A stretch of 64,000 nucleotides of DNA from Leptodactylus fallax (lineage: Eukaryota; Chordata; Amphibia; Anura; Leptodactylidae). Positions 45,324 through 54,760 of this stretch are shown here, one piece after another. Each line of letters starts with the position of its first letter. The first letter of the stretch is position 1. The position numbers and the translations under genes were made by a program. The notes below the pieces were generated by a model, which worked only from the letters and a program-made list of their open reading frames with translations, did no database searches and was not told where the DNA came from. The stretch is from assembly GCA_947044405.1 (NCBI GenBank), contig CAMRHE010000333.1:248001-312000 (forward strand), written 5' to 3'.

Positions 45324-46340
45324 CACTAGATGGTTTCAGGTACGGCGTGTCCTCAAAAGATATTGGGATATACTTACCAGCGATCCAATATTGAAACAGT
45401 ATGTTGGCTCTCAACCATCAATTACATACCGATGCTCTAGAAATTTATGGGATCTCTTGGTTCATAGCCACTTTCCTGGTAGGCTGTTAAGTAACTCCTT
45501 TGGAAGTTCAGGCCCCAAACCTGGCTGCCGCCCTTGTGGAAAATGTGTGGCAAGCGTGAACATAGAAGTGGCTGTGGACTTTTGTAGTTCAGATGGGAGA
45601 TGTTATGAGATCTTTTTGAGTTTCAATTGTCAGTCACTCGGGGTAATATATTATGCCACTTGTCCTTGCGGTTTGATTTACATAGGACTCACGACCCGGG
45701 TGAGGGAGCATATTTTGGGTATTATCACATCTCGACAATGTAAAGATGATTCTACACTCAAAACCATACCTAAACATTTCAAACTTTTCCATAATTCTAA
45801 CCACTCCGGATTCCAGGTCCAGGAGACTGACCGCGTGACAATTTGGTCCTAGAGCAGGTAATTGGAAGCAAAAATTTGCACAAAAGAAACGTAGGTGGAT
45901 TTTTCTACTTAAAACCTTATGTCCTAGTGGATTAAATGAAAGTACGAGCTTTGCTTCGTTTCTTTGATACTGTATATTACTTATTGATTGCACGTTAAGT
46001 TTATTTTTTCATATATGACTTCTTATGGTCTCGTCTCTGTTGACATCTGTTAACATCATAGTATGGTCTGGTTTTAATTTATATGTTTTTAACTATTTTT
46101 TGTCTTTTGTACCTAGATTGTCTTCTATGTTTGCAATATTCTCTTCCCCCTTCCCTGTTCTTTCTTATGGAGGCTTCTCTTCCTTCTAATTCACATTTTT
46201 TAGTCATAGTTATCTGGACTGTAGCTATTATATTTATTAGGGCTACATATTTTTTGTTACCAGCCCATGGTGGCGGTTTTACTAGGTACTACTAGTTAGT
46301 GTTGTTGTTATCATAGTATGTAAGTTTATTTATGCACATA

Positions 46341-47430
46341 CAGTACAGACCAAAAGTTTGGATACACCTTCGCATTCCAAGAGTTTTCTGTATTTTCATG
46401 ACTATAAAAATTGTAGATTCACACTGAAGGCATCAAAACTATGAATTAACACATGTGGAATTATATACTTAACAAAAAAGTGTGAAACAACTGAAAATAT
46501 GTCTTATATTCTAGGTTCTTCAAAGTAGCCACCTTTTGCTTTGATTACTGCTTTGCACACTCTTGGCATTCTCTTGATGAGCTTCAAGAGGTTGTCACCT
46601 GAAATGATCTTCCAACAGTCTTGAAGGAGTTCCCAGAGATGCTTAGCACTTGTTGGCCCTTTTGCCTTCACTCTTCGGTCCAGCTCACCCCAAACCATCT
46701 CGATTTGGTTCAGGTCTGGTGACTGTGGAGGCCAGGTCATCTGGGGTAGCACCCCATCACTCTCCTTCTTGGTCAAATAGCCCTTACACAGTCCGGAGGT
46801 GTGTTTGGGGTCATTGTCCTGTTGAAAAATAAATGATAGTCCAACTAAACGCAAACTGGATGGAATAGCATGCTGCTGCAAGATGCTGTGGTAACCATGC
46901 TGGTTCAGTATTCCTTCAATTTTGAATAAATCCCCAACAGTGTCACCAGCAAAGCACCCCCACACCATCACACCTCCTCCTCCATGCTTCACGGTGGGAA
47001 ACAGGCATGTAGAGTCCATTCGTTCACCTTTTCTGCGTCGCACAAAGACACGGTGGTTGGAACCAAAGATCTCAAATTTGGACTCATCAGACCAAAGCAC
47101 AGATTTCCACAGGTCTAATGTCCATTCCTTGTGTTCTTTAGCCCAAACAAGTCTCTTCTGCTTGTTGCCTGTCCTTAGCAGTGGTTTCCTAGTAGCTATT
47201 TTACCATGAAGGCCTGCTGCACACAGTCTCCTCTTAACAGTTGTTGTAGAGATGTGTCTGCTGCTAGAACTCTGTGTGGCATTGACCTGGTCTCTAATCT
47301 GAGCTGCTGTTAACCTGCGATTTCTGAGGCTGGTGACTCGGATGAACTTATCATCCGCAACAGAGGTCTTCCTTTCCTGGGGCGGTCCTCATGTGAGCCA
47401 ATTTCTTTGTAGCGCTTGATGGTTTTGGTC
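46341..47430 (-). mobile_element. Tc1 transposon, DD38E, copy 1 (5'-truncated)
   Basis: The 3' end CAGTACAGACCAAAAGTTTG follows TA (46339-46340) with a long terminal repeat. The 5' part is lost: within the helix-turn-helix region (GCTTGATGGTTTTGG, about 47425) it joins the terminal repeat of copy 2. TTTGG is shared by both sides of the join. Confidence 0.85.
46504..47400 (-). pseudogene. DD38E transposase, copy 1
   Basis: The catalytic frame (46504-47100) has [39 protein letters not shown] and SPDLNQIEMVW. There are 38 residues between the second D and the E, the spacing described for the Intruder group of Tc1 relatives. NPIE is changed to NQIE. Upstream helix-turn-helix sequence is present to about 47400 but frameshifted, and ends at the fusion with copy 2. 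Confidence 0.85.
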
Positions 47431-47575
47431 TGGACACACCTTCTCATTCCAAGAGTTTTCTGTATTTTCATGACTATAAAAATTGTAGATTCACACTGAA
47501 GGCATCAAAACTATGAATTAACACATATGGAATTATATACTTAACAAAAAAGTGTTAAACAACTGAAAATATGTC

Positions 47576-48419
47576 TTATATTCTAGTTTCTTCAAAGTAG
47601 CCACCTTTTGCTTTGATTACTGCTTTGCACACTTTTGGCATTCTCTTGATGAGCTTCAAGAGGTAGTCACCTGGAATGGTTTTCCAATAGTCTTGAAGGA
47701 GTTCCCAGACATGCTTAGCACTTGTTGGCCCTTTTGCCTTCACTCTGCGGTCCAGCTCACCCCAAACCATCTCGATTGGGTTCAGGTATGGTGACCGTGG
47801 AGGCCAGGTCATCTGGCGTAGCACCCCATCACTCTGCTTCTTGGTCAAATAGCCCTTACACAGTCTGGAGGTGTGTTTGGGGTCATTGTCCTGTTGAAAA
47901 ATAAATGATGGTCCAACTAAATGCAAACTGGATGGAATAGCATGCCGCTGCAAGATGCTGTGGTAAACATGCTGGTTCAGTATTCCTTCAATTTTGAATA
48001 AATTCCACATGTATAATGTCCATTCCTTGTGTTCTTTAGCCCAAACAAGTCTCTTCTTCTATTTTACCATGAAGGCCTGCTGCACACAGTCTCCTCTTAA
48101 CAGTTGTTGTAGAGATGTGTCTGCTGCTAGAACTCTGTGTGGCATTGACCTGGTCTGTAATCTGAGCTGCTGTTAACCTGCGATTTCTGAGGCTGGTGAC
48201 TTGGATGAACTTATCCTCCACAGCAGAGGTGACTCTTGGTCTTCCTTTCCTGGGGCAGTCCTCATGTGAGCCAGTTTCTTTGTAGGGCTTGATGGTTTTG
48301 GCCACTGCACTTGGGGACACTTTCAAAGTTTTCCCAATTTTTCGGACTGACTGACCTTTATTTCTTAAAGTAATGATGGCCACTCGTTTTTCTTTACTTA
48401 GCTGCTTTTTTCTTGCCAT
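47576..48419 (-). pseudogene. DD38E transposase, copy 2
   Basis: MARKKQLSKEKRVAI starts at 48419. The helix-turn-helix with KGRPRVTS is intact (48036-48419). A deletion at about 48000-48060 removes the first catalytic Asp region (LWSDES) and shifts frame. The rest (47576-48010) has [11 protein letters not shown] and LNPIEMVW with 38-residue spacing, with SPDLN changed to SPYLN. Confidence 0.85.
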
Positions 48420-48577
48420 AATACAAATTCTAACACTCCATTCAGTAGGACTATCAGCTGTGTATCCACCTGAATTCTGAAAAACACAACTGATGGTCCC
48501 AACCCCATTTACAAGGCAAGAAATCCCACTTATTAAACCTGACAGGGCACACCTGTGAAGTGAAAACCATTTCAGGT

Positions 48578-48670
48578 GACTACCTCTTGAAGCTCATCAA
48601 GAGAATGCCAAAAGTGTGCAAAGCAGTAATCAAAGCAAAAGGTGGCTACTTTGAAGAACCTAGAATATAA
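48578..48670 (+). repeat. Terminal repeat that encodes the transposase C-terminus
   Basis: The plus strand here reads DYLLKLIKRMP, KVCKAVIKAKGG and YFEEPRI then TAA. These are the last 30 residues of the DD38E transposase, though it lies at the 5' end of the minus-strand element. The terminal inverted repeat therefore reaches into the coding region at the other end. Confidence 0.85.
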
Positions 48671-48829
48671 GACATATTTTCAGTTGTTTCACACTTTTTT
48701 GTTAAGTATATAATTCCACATGTGTTAATTCATAGTTTTGATGCCTTCAGTGTGAATCTACAATTTTTATAGTCATGAAAATACATGAATTTTTTTTTTT
48801 TTGTTTAAATTCTGGACATCCCCTTTTAA

Positions 48830-49984
48830 AGAAGATCTTTCATGTTCTCAATTCAGCAGTCAGTTTTGCCAATATCTGCTTAGTTGCAGAGATATCTCTG
48901 CACTGTTAGAGGGGCCGGCCTTACAGCTCAGTCATTGCTGAGCAGTGAGGAACACCCGCCTTGTACTCTCATGTGGGCATTCCTCACCATCCAGTGACGA
49001 CATTAAGCTGTAATGCAGAAGGTAGCAATTACCTATGTGGGAGAGGACTGTTACCTGGGTGGGGGAGGGGGGAATATTATAGTAATTGTGCTCCCCCACA
49101 GGTAATAGTCTCATCCCGATCCCTCACAGGTGGTAAGTCTTCCTCCCAGGGGACTGTTACTTGGGAGGGCACTATTAGAGTACACACAGGCAATCCCCAC
49201 AAGTAATTAAGTAATAGTATTACTCATGTGGGAAGGGATAAGTACTTATGGGGGGCACTATTACCTCCTCCACATACCTTCGGTACCACGTTCCCTGTAT
49301 CCTTACTGTGCCATGTGGCACCCGGAATCTGCATTTGTATACAGCCTGTGTGCACTTCCTATTCTCCTCCTGGGTCCACTGGAACTAGAACAGGGGGTGC
49401 AGCTTCAGGGCACCGCATTGGTCATTAGAAAGCCTACAAATTAAGCTTGGTATGGTTATTGGTTCTGGTTATCATTTTCTCTTTCGACCACTTTCCTGAT
49501 TTTTTCACGATGATGGTGGTGGTGCGGTGGCGCATTGCATGACGTGAGAGTGAGCAGGGTGCCTTTTGAATATGAGGGTTTCCCGGCATGTGAGGTAGAG
49601 GGGAGGGATTGTGGCTCTCCACAGGCAGTCTGAAGTGGACAATTATGCCTTGCTCAAACAGGCACATGCTAGAAAGCGCACTGTCGGCTTTCCCGTTATG
49701 TGTCCTGGGGATGTAGATATCGGTGCCGTAAGGAACGCCCCCCGACTGTACTCGTCCAAAGACTTGTATTGGAGGTGGGCGTAAGGAACGCCCCTTCTGA
49801 CAGTACAGGGCTCACAGCCCAGCTAGACTGTCAGGAACGCCCTTCTGACGATGGGCAGAAAACTATCGGCACCAATATCTCCAGACTGGGGCACATAATG
49901 GGAAAACCGACAGCGAATTCAGTGCACTGTAAGTTTCTAGCGGTATATAAAACCACATGTGCCTGAGGACATGAAAGGTCCACT
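48830..49984 (-). mobile_element. TTAA-target element, 1155 bp
   Basis: TTAA on both sides (48826-48829, 49985-49988). Ends AGAAGATCTTTCATGT and, inverted, AGTGGACCTTTCATGTCC. The body contains CACTGTCGGCTTTCCC and an inverted GGGAAAACCGACAG (about 49679-49915), so it folds back in part. A related end is at 57514. No transposase frame. Confidence 0.75.
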
Positions 49985-49989
49985 TTAAT

Positions 49990-50639
49990 GATCTTGGTTT
50001 GGACATTTTCCTTTTGGCCTTTATTCCTGCTGTCGTGTGGGGGTGGGTGTAGATGTGATGATGACCCCCAGCTATGTATTTTTCAGTTATGTATTTTGCT
50101 TTGGTGTGTTCAGATTACCCCTACACATTGTGGCGTTTATGACTTGTCAAAATCCTTTTGGCTTTAGGAATGTGGCATCTCTGCCCCTTTGTTGGCCCAT
50201 ACCTGTGCTAAACTTGTTATAACAGCAGGAGATCTCCTGGACTATGTGGATTGTAACCCTGTTTAGCAGCTGAACTGGCGCCAGCCACACTACAAAGGAA
50301 ATATGGTTTTATGATATTTTCTTAGGAGTACATCCTACTGTCGGACCGATAAATTCCTCAGGTGCACAAGACGAAGGTGCACACTTTCAGTCCAAACACG
50401 GTACTGTTGGGAGCAGGGAAAAGGTCCAGACACTGAACTCATTACCCAAAGGGAATTGGGGTGTCACGAGCCCCATCATATCCTTTGCCTGACAAAACGG
50501 TCATCGGGCGACTGTTCATAGTTATTTGGGTTTCAGGATGGAGGGATGGGCTCAGTGGAGGAGACCAGGATAGTTAAATGCTCTCAGACCAGGGAGAGAG
50601 GCCACACTTATCCTGGGAAAGAAGTGGGGACATGTCGTC
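49990..50639. other. No gene recognised
   Basis: No motif-bearing frame. May be the 5' portion of the LTR-like repeat that follows. Confidence 0.35.
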
Positions 50640-50865
50640 CTGTTGATTTAAGCAATTGCCCTGAGGCCTAGCAGGCCTTAGAAGTCTGATCCTGGACAGT
50701 ATGTAGGGACACATGCAGTGGCGTAACTAGGAATGGCTGGACCCCAAGGCGAACATTTAACATGGATCCCCCCCCCCAAGCCGCCGCCCCAACCCCCCCC
50801 AAACCGCCGCCCCCAACCCCCCCCCACACACAAACCGCATTCCTGCGCACACTATTATGCCCCAT

Positions 50866-51370
50866 AGTGGCCCCTGCACACGGTATTATGCCCCATAGTG
50901 GCCCCTGCACACGGTATTATGCCCCATAGTGGCCCCTGGACACGGTATTATGCCGCATAGTGGCCCCTGCACACAATATTATGCCCCATAGTGGCCCCTG
51001 CACACAGTAGTTTGCCCCATAGTGGCGCCGCACGCAGTAGTTTGCCCCATAGTAGCCCCTGCACACAGTAGTTTGCCCCATAGTAGCCCCTGCACGCAGT
51101 AGTTTGCCCCATAGTAGCCCCTGCACACAGTAGTTTGCCCCATAGTAGCCCCTGCACACAGTAGTTTGCCCCATAGTGGCCCCTGCACACAGTAGTTTGC
51201 CCCATAGTGGCCCCTGCACACAGTAGTTTGCCCCATAGTGGCCCCTGCACACAGTAGTTTGCCCCATAGTGGCCCCTGCACACAGTAGTTTGCCCCATAG
51301 TGGCCCCTGCACACAGTAGTTTGCCCCATAGTGGCCCCTGCACACAGTAGTATGCCCCATATTGGCCGCC
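50866..51370. repeat. 31-bp minisatellite (reverse of 5650-6090)
   Basis: About 16 units of CCTGCACACAGTAGTTTGCC + CCATAGTGGCC. It is the same 31-bp unit as at 5650-6090 on the other strand. Central units are nearly identical, while edge units carry GTATTATGCC instead of GTAGTTTGCC. The long GANYCVQGPLWGKL-type frames are array artefacts. Confidence 0.92.
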
Positions 51371-51407
51371 ACAGTTTATGCCCCTAGTGGACCACCCATG
51401 AACGATT

Positions 51408-51734
51408 ATTATACTCTGGGGTCTTTTCAGACCCCAGAGTATAATCATCGGAGACCCAGGGGAGGATACAAACATAGAAAACACTGCAACTTACCTCTTC
51501 CTCGCTCCGGGGCACTCCGGCACTTCGACCATCTTCAATGTCGGACCGGATCTCGTGCGATCCAGGCCGGCGTCTCGACGCATAATGACGTCGGCTGACG
51601 TCTGGGACGTCACCAAACAGGCCCGAAGCCTGCGGAGCGGCGGAGAGGTGAGTTACAGTGTTTTTTATGTTCGCTCACCTCCCCTGGGCCCCCGATCGTT
51701 ATACTCCGGGGTCTCAAAAGACCCCGGAGTATAA
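51408..51734. repeat. Hairpin-ended foldback repeat, copy E (best preserved)
   Basis: Left hairpin: two perfect 17-nt arms (51408-51424 and 51429-51445) with loop TTTC. Right hairpin: two perfect 16-nt arms (51699-51714, 51719-51734) with loop CAAA. Between them, GACCCAGGGGAGGATACAAA...AACTTACCTC is inverted as GAGGTGAGTTACAG...CTCACCTCCCCTGGGCC. The arms differ between hairpins by paired changes (CTCTGGGG/CCCCAGAG versus CTCCGGGG/CCCCGGAG). Confidence 0.85.
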
Positions 51735-52100
51735 TGATAGCAGTGATTGTGGGGTTCGCGGTAGCGACTGCCACAGGGCTCCGGGCCCCGTAATGTTCCG
51801 GGCCCTGTGGCAGTCGCTACCACTGCTACCCCGGTAGTTACGCCCCTGGACACATGCTCTATTACTGAGTGCTGAGGCCTAGTGAACCACAAACTTGTTC
51901 TGGTATGTTTCTATCTTTTAATCTCATTTTATTTTCTGTACTGTATTTTGATTTTACTTGTTTTTGCTTTACAATATATTGATGTGTATTTCTGTATATG
52001 TTAATGGCTAGTACCGACCTACTCGGGATAATAAATATATAAAATTTATAAAGCTTGTTTCATATTATCCTATGAACCCGTAGGACCTTCTTACTTTTCC

Positions 52101-52729
52101 ATTCCATCAAAAGGGAAGAGGTATTATGTTGAGACCTGGGCAAGAGGCTTTTGTTTCTGGTTGGTGTTACTTTGGGTTTGTGAGCCCTCAGACTCAGGTG
52201 CTACGAATGGTTTTTTCTTCTCCGGGAGTCCACCCCTCTCTTTCCTGCAAGTGCTGGTTGGTCTCCTTCCTCTTGGACAACCCCAGCAAGTGCAGCAAGC
52301 CCTGACCTTGCCCCTTGTGTTATCTATATAGTGTTATATTTTTTTCCTCAGGTGTCAATGACATATGGAAGGACCTTGTTCCCTTTCGAAGGAATGGAGA
52401 AGTAGCAGAAGTATCACCTAAGGAGGAGGTGGCCAGCTCTAGTGACACTTTATATTACTCCAAAAACCACTAAAGCATAAATAATAAAGCTCTGCCCGAC
52501 CCCCACCCCCCTCCACATACATACACACACACACGCACTCACTTACTTTACCCACACATGGTTGTTTTGTGTTCATGAACGGGAAAAGGGGTTTTTGTTT
52601 TTGTTTTTCTCACTCACTCACTACCTTGTACAATAACATTGTTGACAGTGTGAAGCTTCATAAAATCATATGGGAGACTGCACTGCACCCACCACTTTCC
52701 CTGTGCTGTGACACTATGATGGGATAGTA
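52101..52729. other. No gene recognised
   Basis: A CA-rich microsatellite (52513-52545) and TTTTTGTTTTTGTTTTT run (52589-52608). No coding signal. Confidence 0.4.
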
Positions 52730-52930
52730 CAGGTGCATCTCATTAAATTAGAATATCTTTCAGTAATTAAATTAAAAAAGTGATCTCCTATATTTTCTAG
52801 ATTCTTTACACACAGAGTGTTCTATTTCAAGTGTTTTATTTCTGTAAATGTTGATTATGGATTATAGGTAATGAAAACCCAAATCTAAAAAAAATTTGAA
52901 TATTGTAAAAAAGTTCAGTATTGTATTGTA
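52730..52930 (+). mobile_element. Tc1/mariner end fragment (CAGGTGCATCTCATTAAATT)
   Basis: Follows TA at 52728-52729. CAGGTGCATCTCATTAAATT, AGAATATCTTTCAGTAATT, TATTTCAAGTGTTTTATTTC and AATGAAAACCCAAATC match in order a Tc1/mariner terminal region I recall from fish and frogs. Only about 200 bp remain. Confidence 0.65.
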
Positions 52931-53214
52931 AATTCAGTGTGTCCCTCAGTCTGGTTCAGTAGGACACACTATCATGGAAGACTGCTAATTATGAATTCTA
53001 TTACTGAATCACTGAAATGAATGAACTGCTGCCATCCGGGGCCCCAGTATCAGTGGACGCTTTGTCCGTTTTAATTTATTACCAAGACAGATGCTTTAGC
53101 ACTAAATTCAAATGGGCCAATCACAAAACAGCCAATTACGTGATAGTAAAAGCACTTGTTTTGGTGCTAAATTCAAATGTTCAAAGAATCCATTCTTAGT
53201 GGTGCACCTGATGG

Positions 53215-53362
53215 CAGTATTACTGGCAGCTACATTATGAATTTATGTTGATCATTTTTATGTTATGTAATTAATAAAGATTTGCAACTGGAATATTTAA
53301 TTCATTGATATCTAGGATGTGGTATTTTAGTGTCCCCTTTATTTTTTTTGAGCAGTGTATAT
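53215..53362 (+). mobile_element. Tc1/mariner end fragment (GAGCAGTGTA end)
   Basis: CATTGATATCTAGGATGTGG, TATTTTAGTGTCCCC and TTTTTTTGAGCAGTGTAT form the 3' terminus of a different Tc1/mariner family. Body and left end are not recognised. Confidence 0.6.
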
Positions 53363-53879
53363 ACGTACACAACACAATCACACAGTATATTACATCTCAC
53401 TGATAGTTATTGTTGGTTTCATCTATTGGTGTCTTTGTTAATGTCTCTGATTTACTACACGATGGCGTAAAGAAGCCCCATCCATATAGGGTGCGATTAT
53501 CGGCGGCCAGAAACCATGTTATGAGATTATTGGCCCAAAAACTTCCCTTGTTACAATGGGAATCAGAAACTGCAAAAACCCAATGATATTTCAAGGTGTT
53601 TCTGCTCAGTACTGGAGCAGAGGATGCAGATTTAGCTTTATAATACTGGTAATGGCTCAGGGTATCATGTCCTGCAGTGGAGCAGGGAACAGATGCTGCA
53701 GACACACCCAGAGGCTACAAAGGTAACACCACAGGTAAGATACCGGTTCAATCCCCAGAGGGGTGAGGATAAAGTGGAAGAATGAAGGCTGCAACACTAC
53801 AGAAGAGTTGGATCAGATGAGTGACCATACAGGAGGGTCTTGCAACCCAGTGAGAGGAAGTTTTGTAGCACTTTCTAGA
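53363..53879. other. No gene recognised
   Basis: A 102-codon minus frame (53397-53705) has no domain. The stretch around GGCCAATAATCTCATAACAT looks like a dispersed repeat rather than an exon. Confidence 0.35.
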
Positions 53880-53889
53880 ATTGAGTAAG

Positions 53890-54085
53890 CTCCACCTCAA
53901 TAATTAATCTCCAGATTACAGAACTCAGTAGTAACATAGACCTGTCCAGAGCCCTCTGCACACAGGATGAATATGCAGGGACTTGTCCAAGGTCATCAGG
54001 AGCCAACACCAGGGATTGAACCTCCAACTTGGAGTTCGCCAGCTGACACAGCCAGAGCCCTTGTCCAGTGAGCCAACTCCTCAAT
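53890..54085 (-). repeat. tRNA-derived SINE-like unit 1
   Basis: Minus strand: A box TGGCTCACTGG (54075-54065) and B box GGTTCAATCCC (54022-54012), then GATGACCTTGGACAAGTCCC, which resembles the CORE/MIR middle domain. Box spacing (53 nt) suits a pol III promoter. No CCA-encodable acceptor stem, so not a functional tRNA. Confidence 0.55.
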
Positions 54086-54136
54086 ACAGCTTATCCATAA
54101 CATATCCTCATATAGGATGCTATAAACCCTGTGTAA

Positions 54137-54580
54137 CCTCTGACCCAAGAAGAACCTCTACAATGTAAACTGAGCATGTCTGAACTGGTAGCTACAAGAA
54201 AAACGTGGGGGCCGATCATCAAGACCAAGACTCCCTCCTCTAGGACTACTGGTGGACTTAGCAAGAAGATGCATGCCTCCCGAGGATCAGGGAGTGTGGA
54301 GTCTCTAAAGGAAAAGAGAGTCTTAGAAAACATTACAGGGCAGATCCTTCTTTACAGCAGCCCATACACAGCACTGCTACCTGTCCCAGGGATCGAACCT
54401 GCAACCTGAGAAGTCCTCCAGACCCAACCACAGCACTTACCAAGTGAGCCAATGAGCACACGTGTCCTGGGATATGATGTCATAAAATCTGACCCAAGAA
54501 GAACCTCTAACGTAACCAGTGCATGTCTGATTGGGTGGCTACAAGACTAAGGTGGCAGCAGAGGGCGTAGGAGCCGATCA
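54137..54580. repeat. Direct repeat, about 350-bp period, carrying the SINE units
   Basis: CTGACCCAAGAAGAACCTCT, GCATGTCTGA and GGTAGCTACAAG/GGTGGCTACAAG occur at 54142-54205 and again at 54490-54548. Each lies just right of a tRNA-like unit. The pair therefore looks like a diverged tandem duplication of SINE plus flank. Confidence 0.6.
54330..54460 (-). repeat. tRNA-derived SINE-like unit 2
   Basis: Minus strand: A box TGGCTCACTTGG (54451-54440), B box GGTTCGATCC (54399-54390), 52 nt apart as in unit 1. Less of the tail is preserved. Confidence 0.55.
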
Positions 54581-54760
54581 CTGGCATCAAGATCTCCAGG
54601 ATTATTTATTTTTTTTAGCTTACTATATATACATCTGGAGGACTGTGAGAGGTGGAGACTACCAGCAGGGCTGGTCCTCAGACATGATACAGAAGAGACC
54701 AGGAGGACAGCCTGTATTTATACCCCATGGGGGGTATAAATAAGATAGGCCCAAGGAACC

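Larger units (their letters stand above)
40319..45852 (+). pseudogene. PLE polyprotein (RT, GIY-YIG), broken
   Basis: In order: FDLFSTIKDLHLFARK (40359), KVGNVLLWPVTMYG (40732), TCDVKSLCTSF (41019) and FFLQLQGTAM (41188). After the L2 comes YANLFLGLW-like sequence, then YIDD intact at 44660-44671 (YIDDVIFIW). After the hAT MITE comes the frame 45235-45852, whose first 30 or so codons are hAT sequence. It then shows CRPCGKC, a zinc motif before VIYYATCPCGLIYIG, and TIPKHFKLFHNSNHSGF. Many frameshifts. Compared with PLE A it retains more of the N-terminal half. Confidence 0.82.
39960..46330 (+). mobile_element. Penelope-like element B, split by L2 and hAT
   Basis: PLE coding remnants run from about 39965 (N-terminal region) through RT to the endonuclease at about 45330-45850 and an AT-rich 3' region to about 46330. 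An L2 LINE (41243-44571) sits inside the RT domain: GGGAACAGCTATGTGGACGT on the left, TATGCAAATTTGTTTCTGGG on the right. A hAT MITE (45086-45323) sits before the endonuclease. Confidence 0.8.
47431..48785 (-). mobile_element. Tc1 transposon, DD38E, copy 2 (ends trimmed)
   Basis: Same orientation and family as copy 1, joined head to tail. It lacks the outer 19 or so bases of its left repeat and the outermost part of its right repeat (sequence departs at about 48784 after CATGAAAATACATGAA). Two internal deletions are visible (about 48000-48010 and 48055-48062) relative to copy 1. Confidence 0.85.
50716..51848. mobile_element. hAT MITE, 1133 bp, with VNTR and foldback passengers
   Basis: Perfect 8-bp target duplication GACACATG (50708-50715, 51849-51856). 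Ends CAGTGGCGTAACTA and, inverted, CAGGGGCGTAACTA. Internal order: C-rich stretch, 31-bp minisatellite, hairpin-ended foldback, and a sub-terminal inverted repeat GTAGCGACTGCCACAGGG with CCCTGTGGCAGTCGCTAC (51760-51822). No transposase, so it is mobilised in trans if at all. Confidence 0.88.
50640..52100 (+). repeat. LTR-like dispersed repeat, copy 3, split by hAT
   Basis: Left part has CCTGGACAGTATGTAGGG (50690-50708). After the hAT element the right part continues with TTTCTGTATATGTTAATGG, TACCGACCTACTCGGGATAA, TAAATATATAAAATTTATAA and CCTATGAACCCG. It shows the same order as 6770-7400. Confidence 0.5.

Noticed and set aside
50917..51484. Open frames of up to 178 codons with GANYCVQGPLWGKL repeats
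   Set aside because: They arise from the 31-bp minisatellite, which is open in several frames on one strand; no start context, no domain, and the peptide simply mirrors the DNA repeat.
54330..54460. Functional tRNA gene
   Set aside because: A and B boxes are present, but no complementary acceptor stem or normal anticodon arm can be formed.
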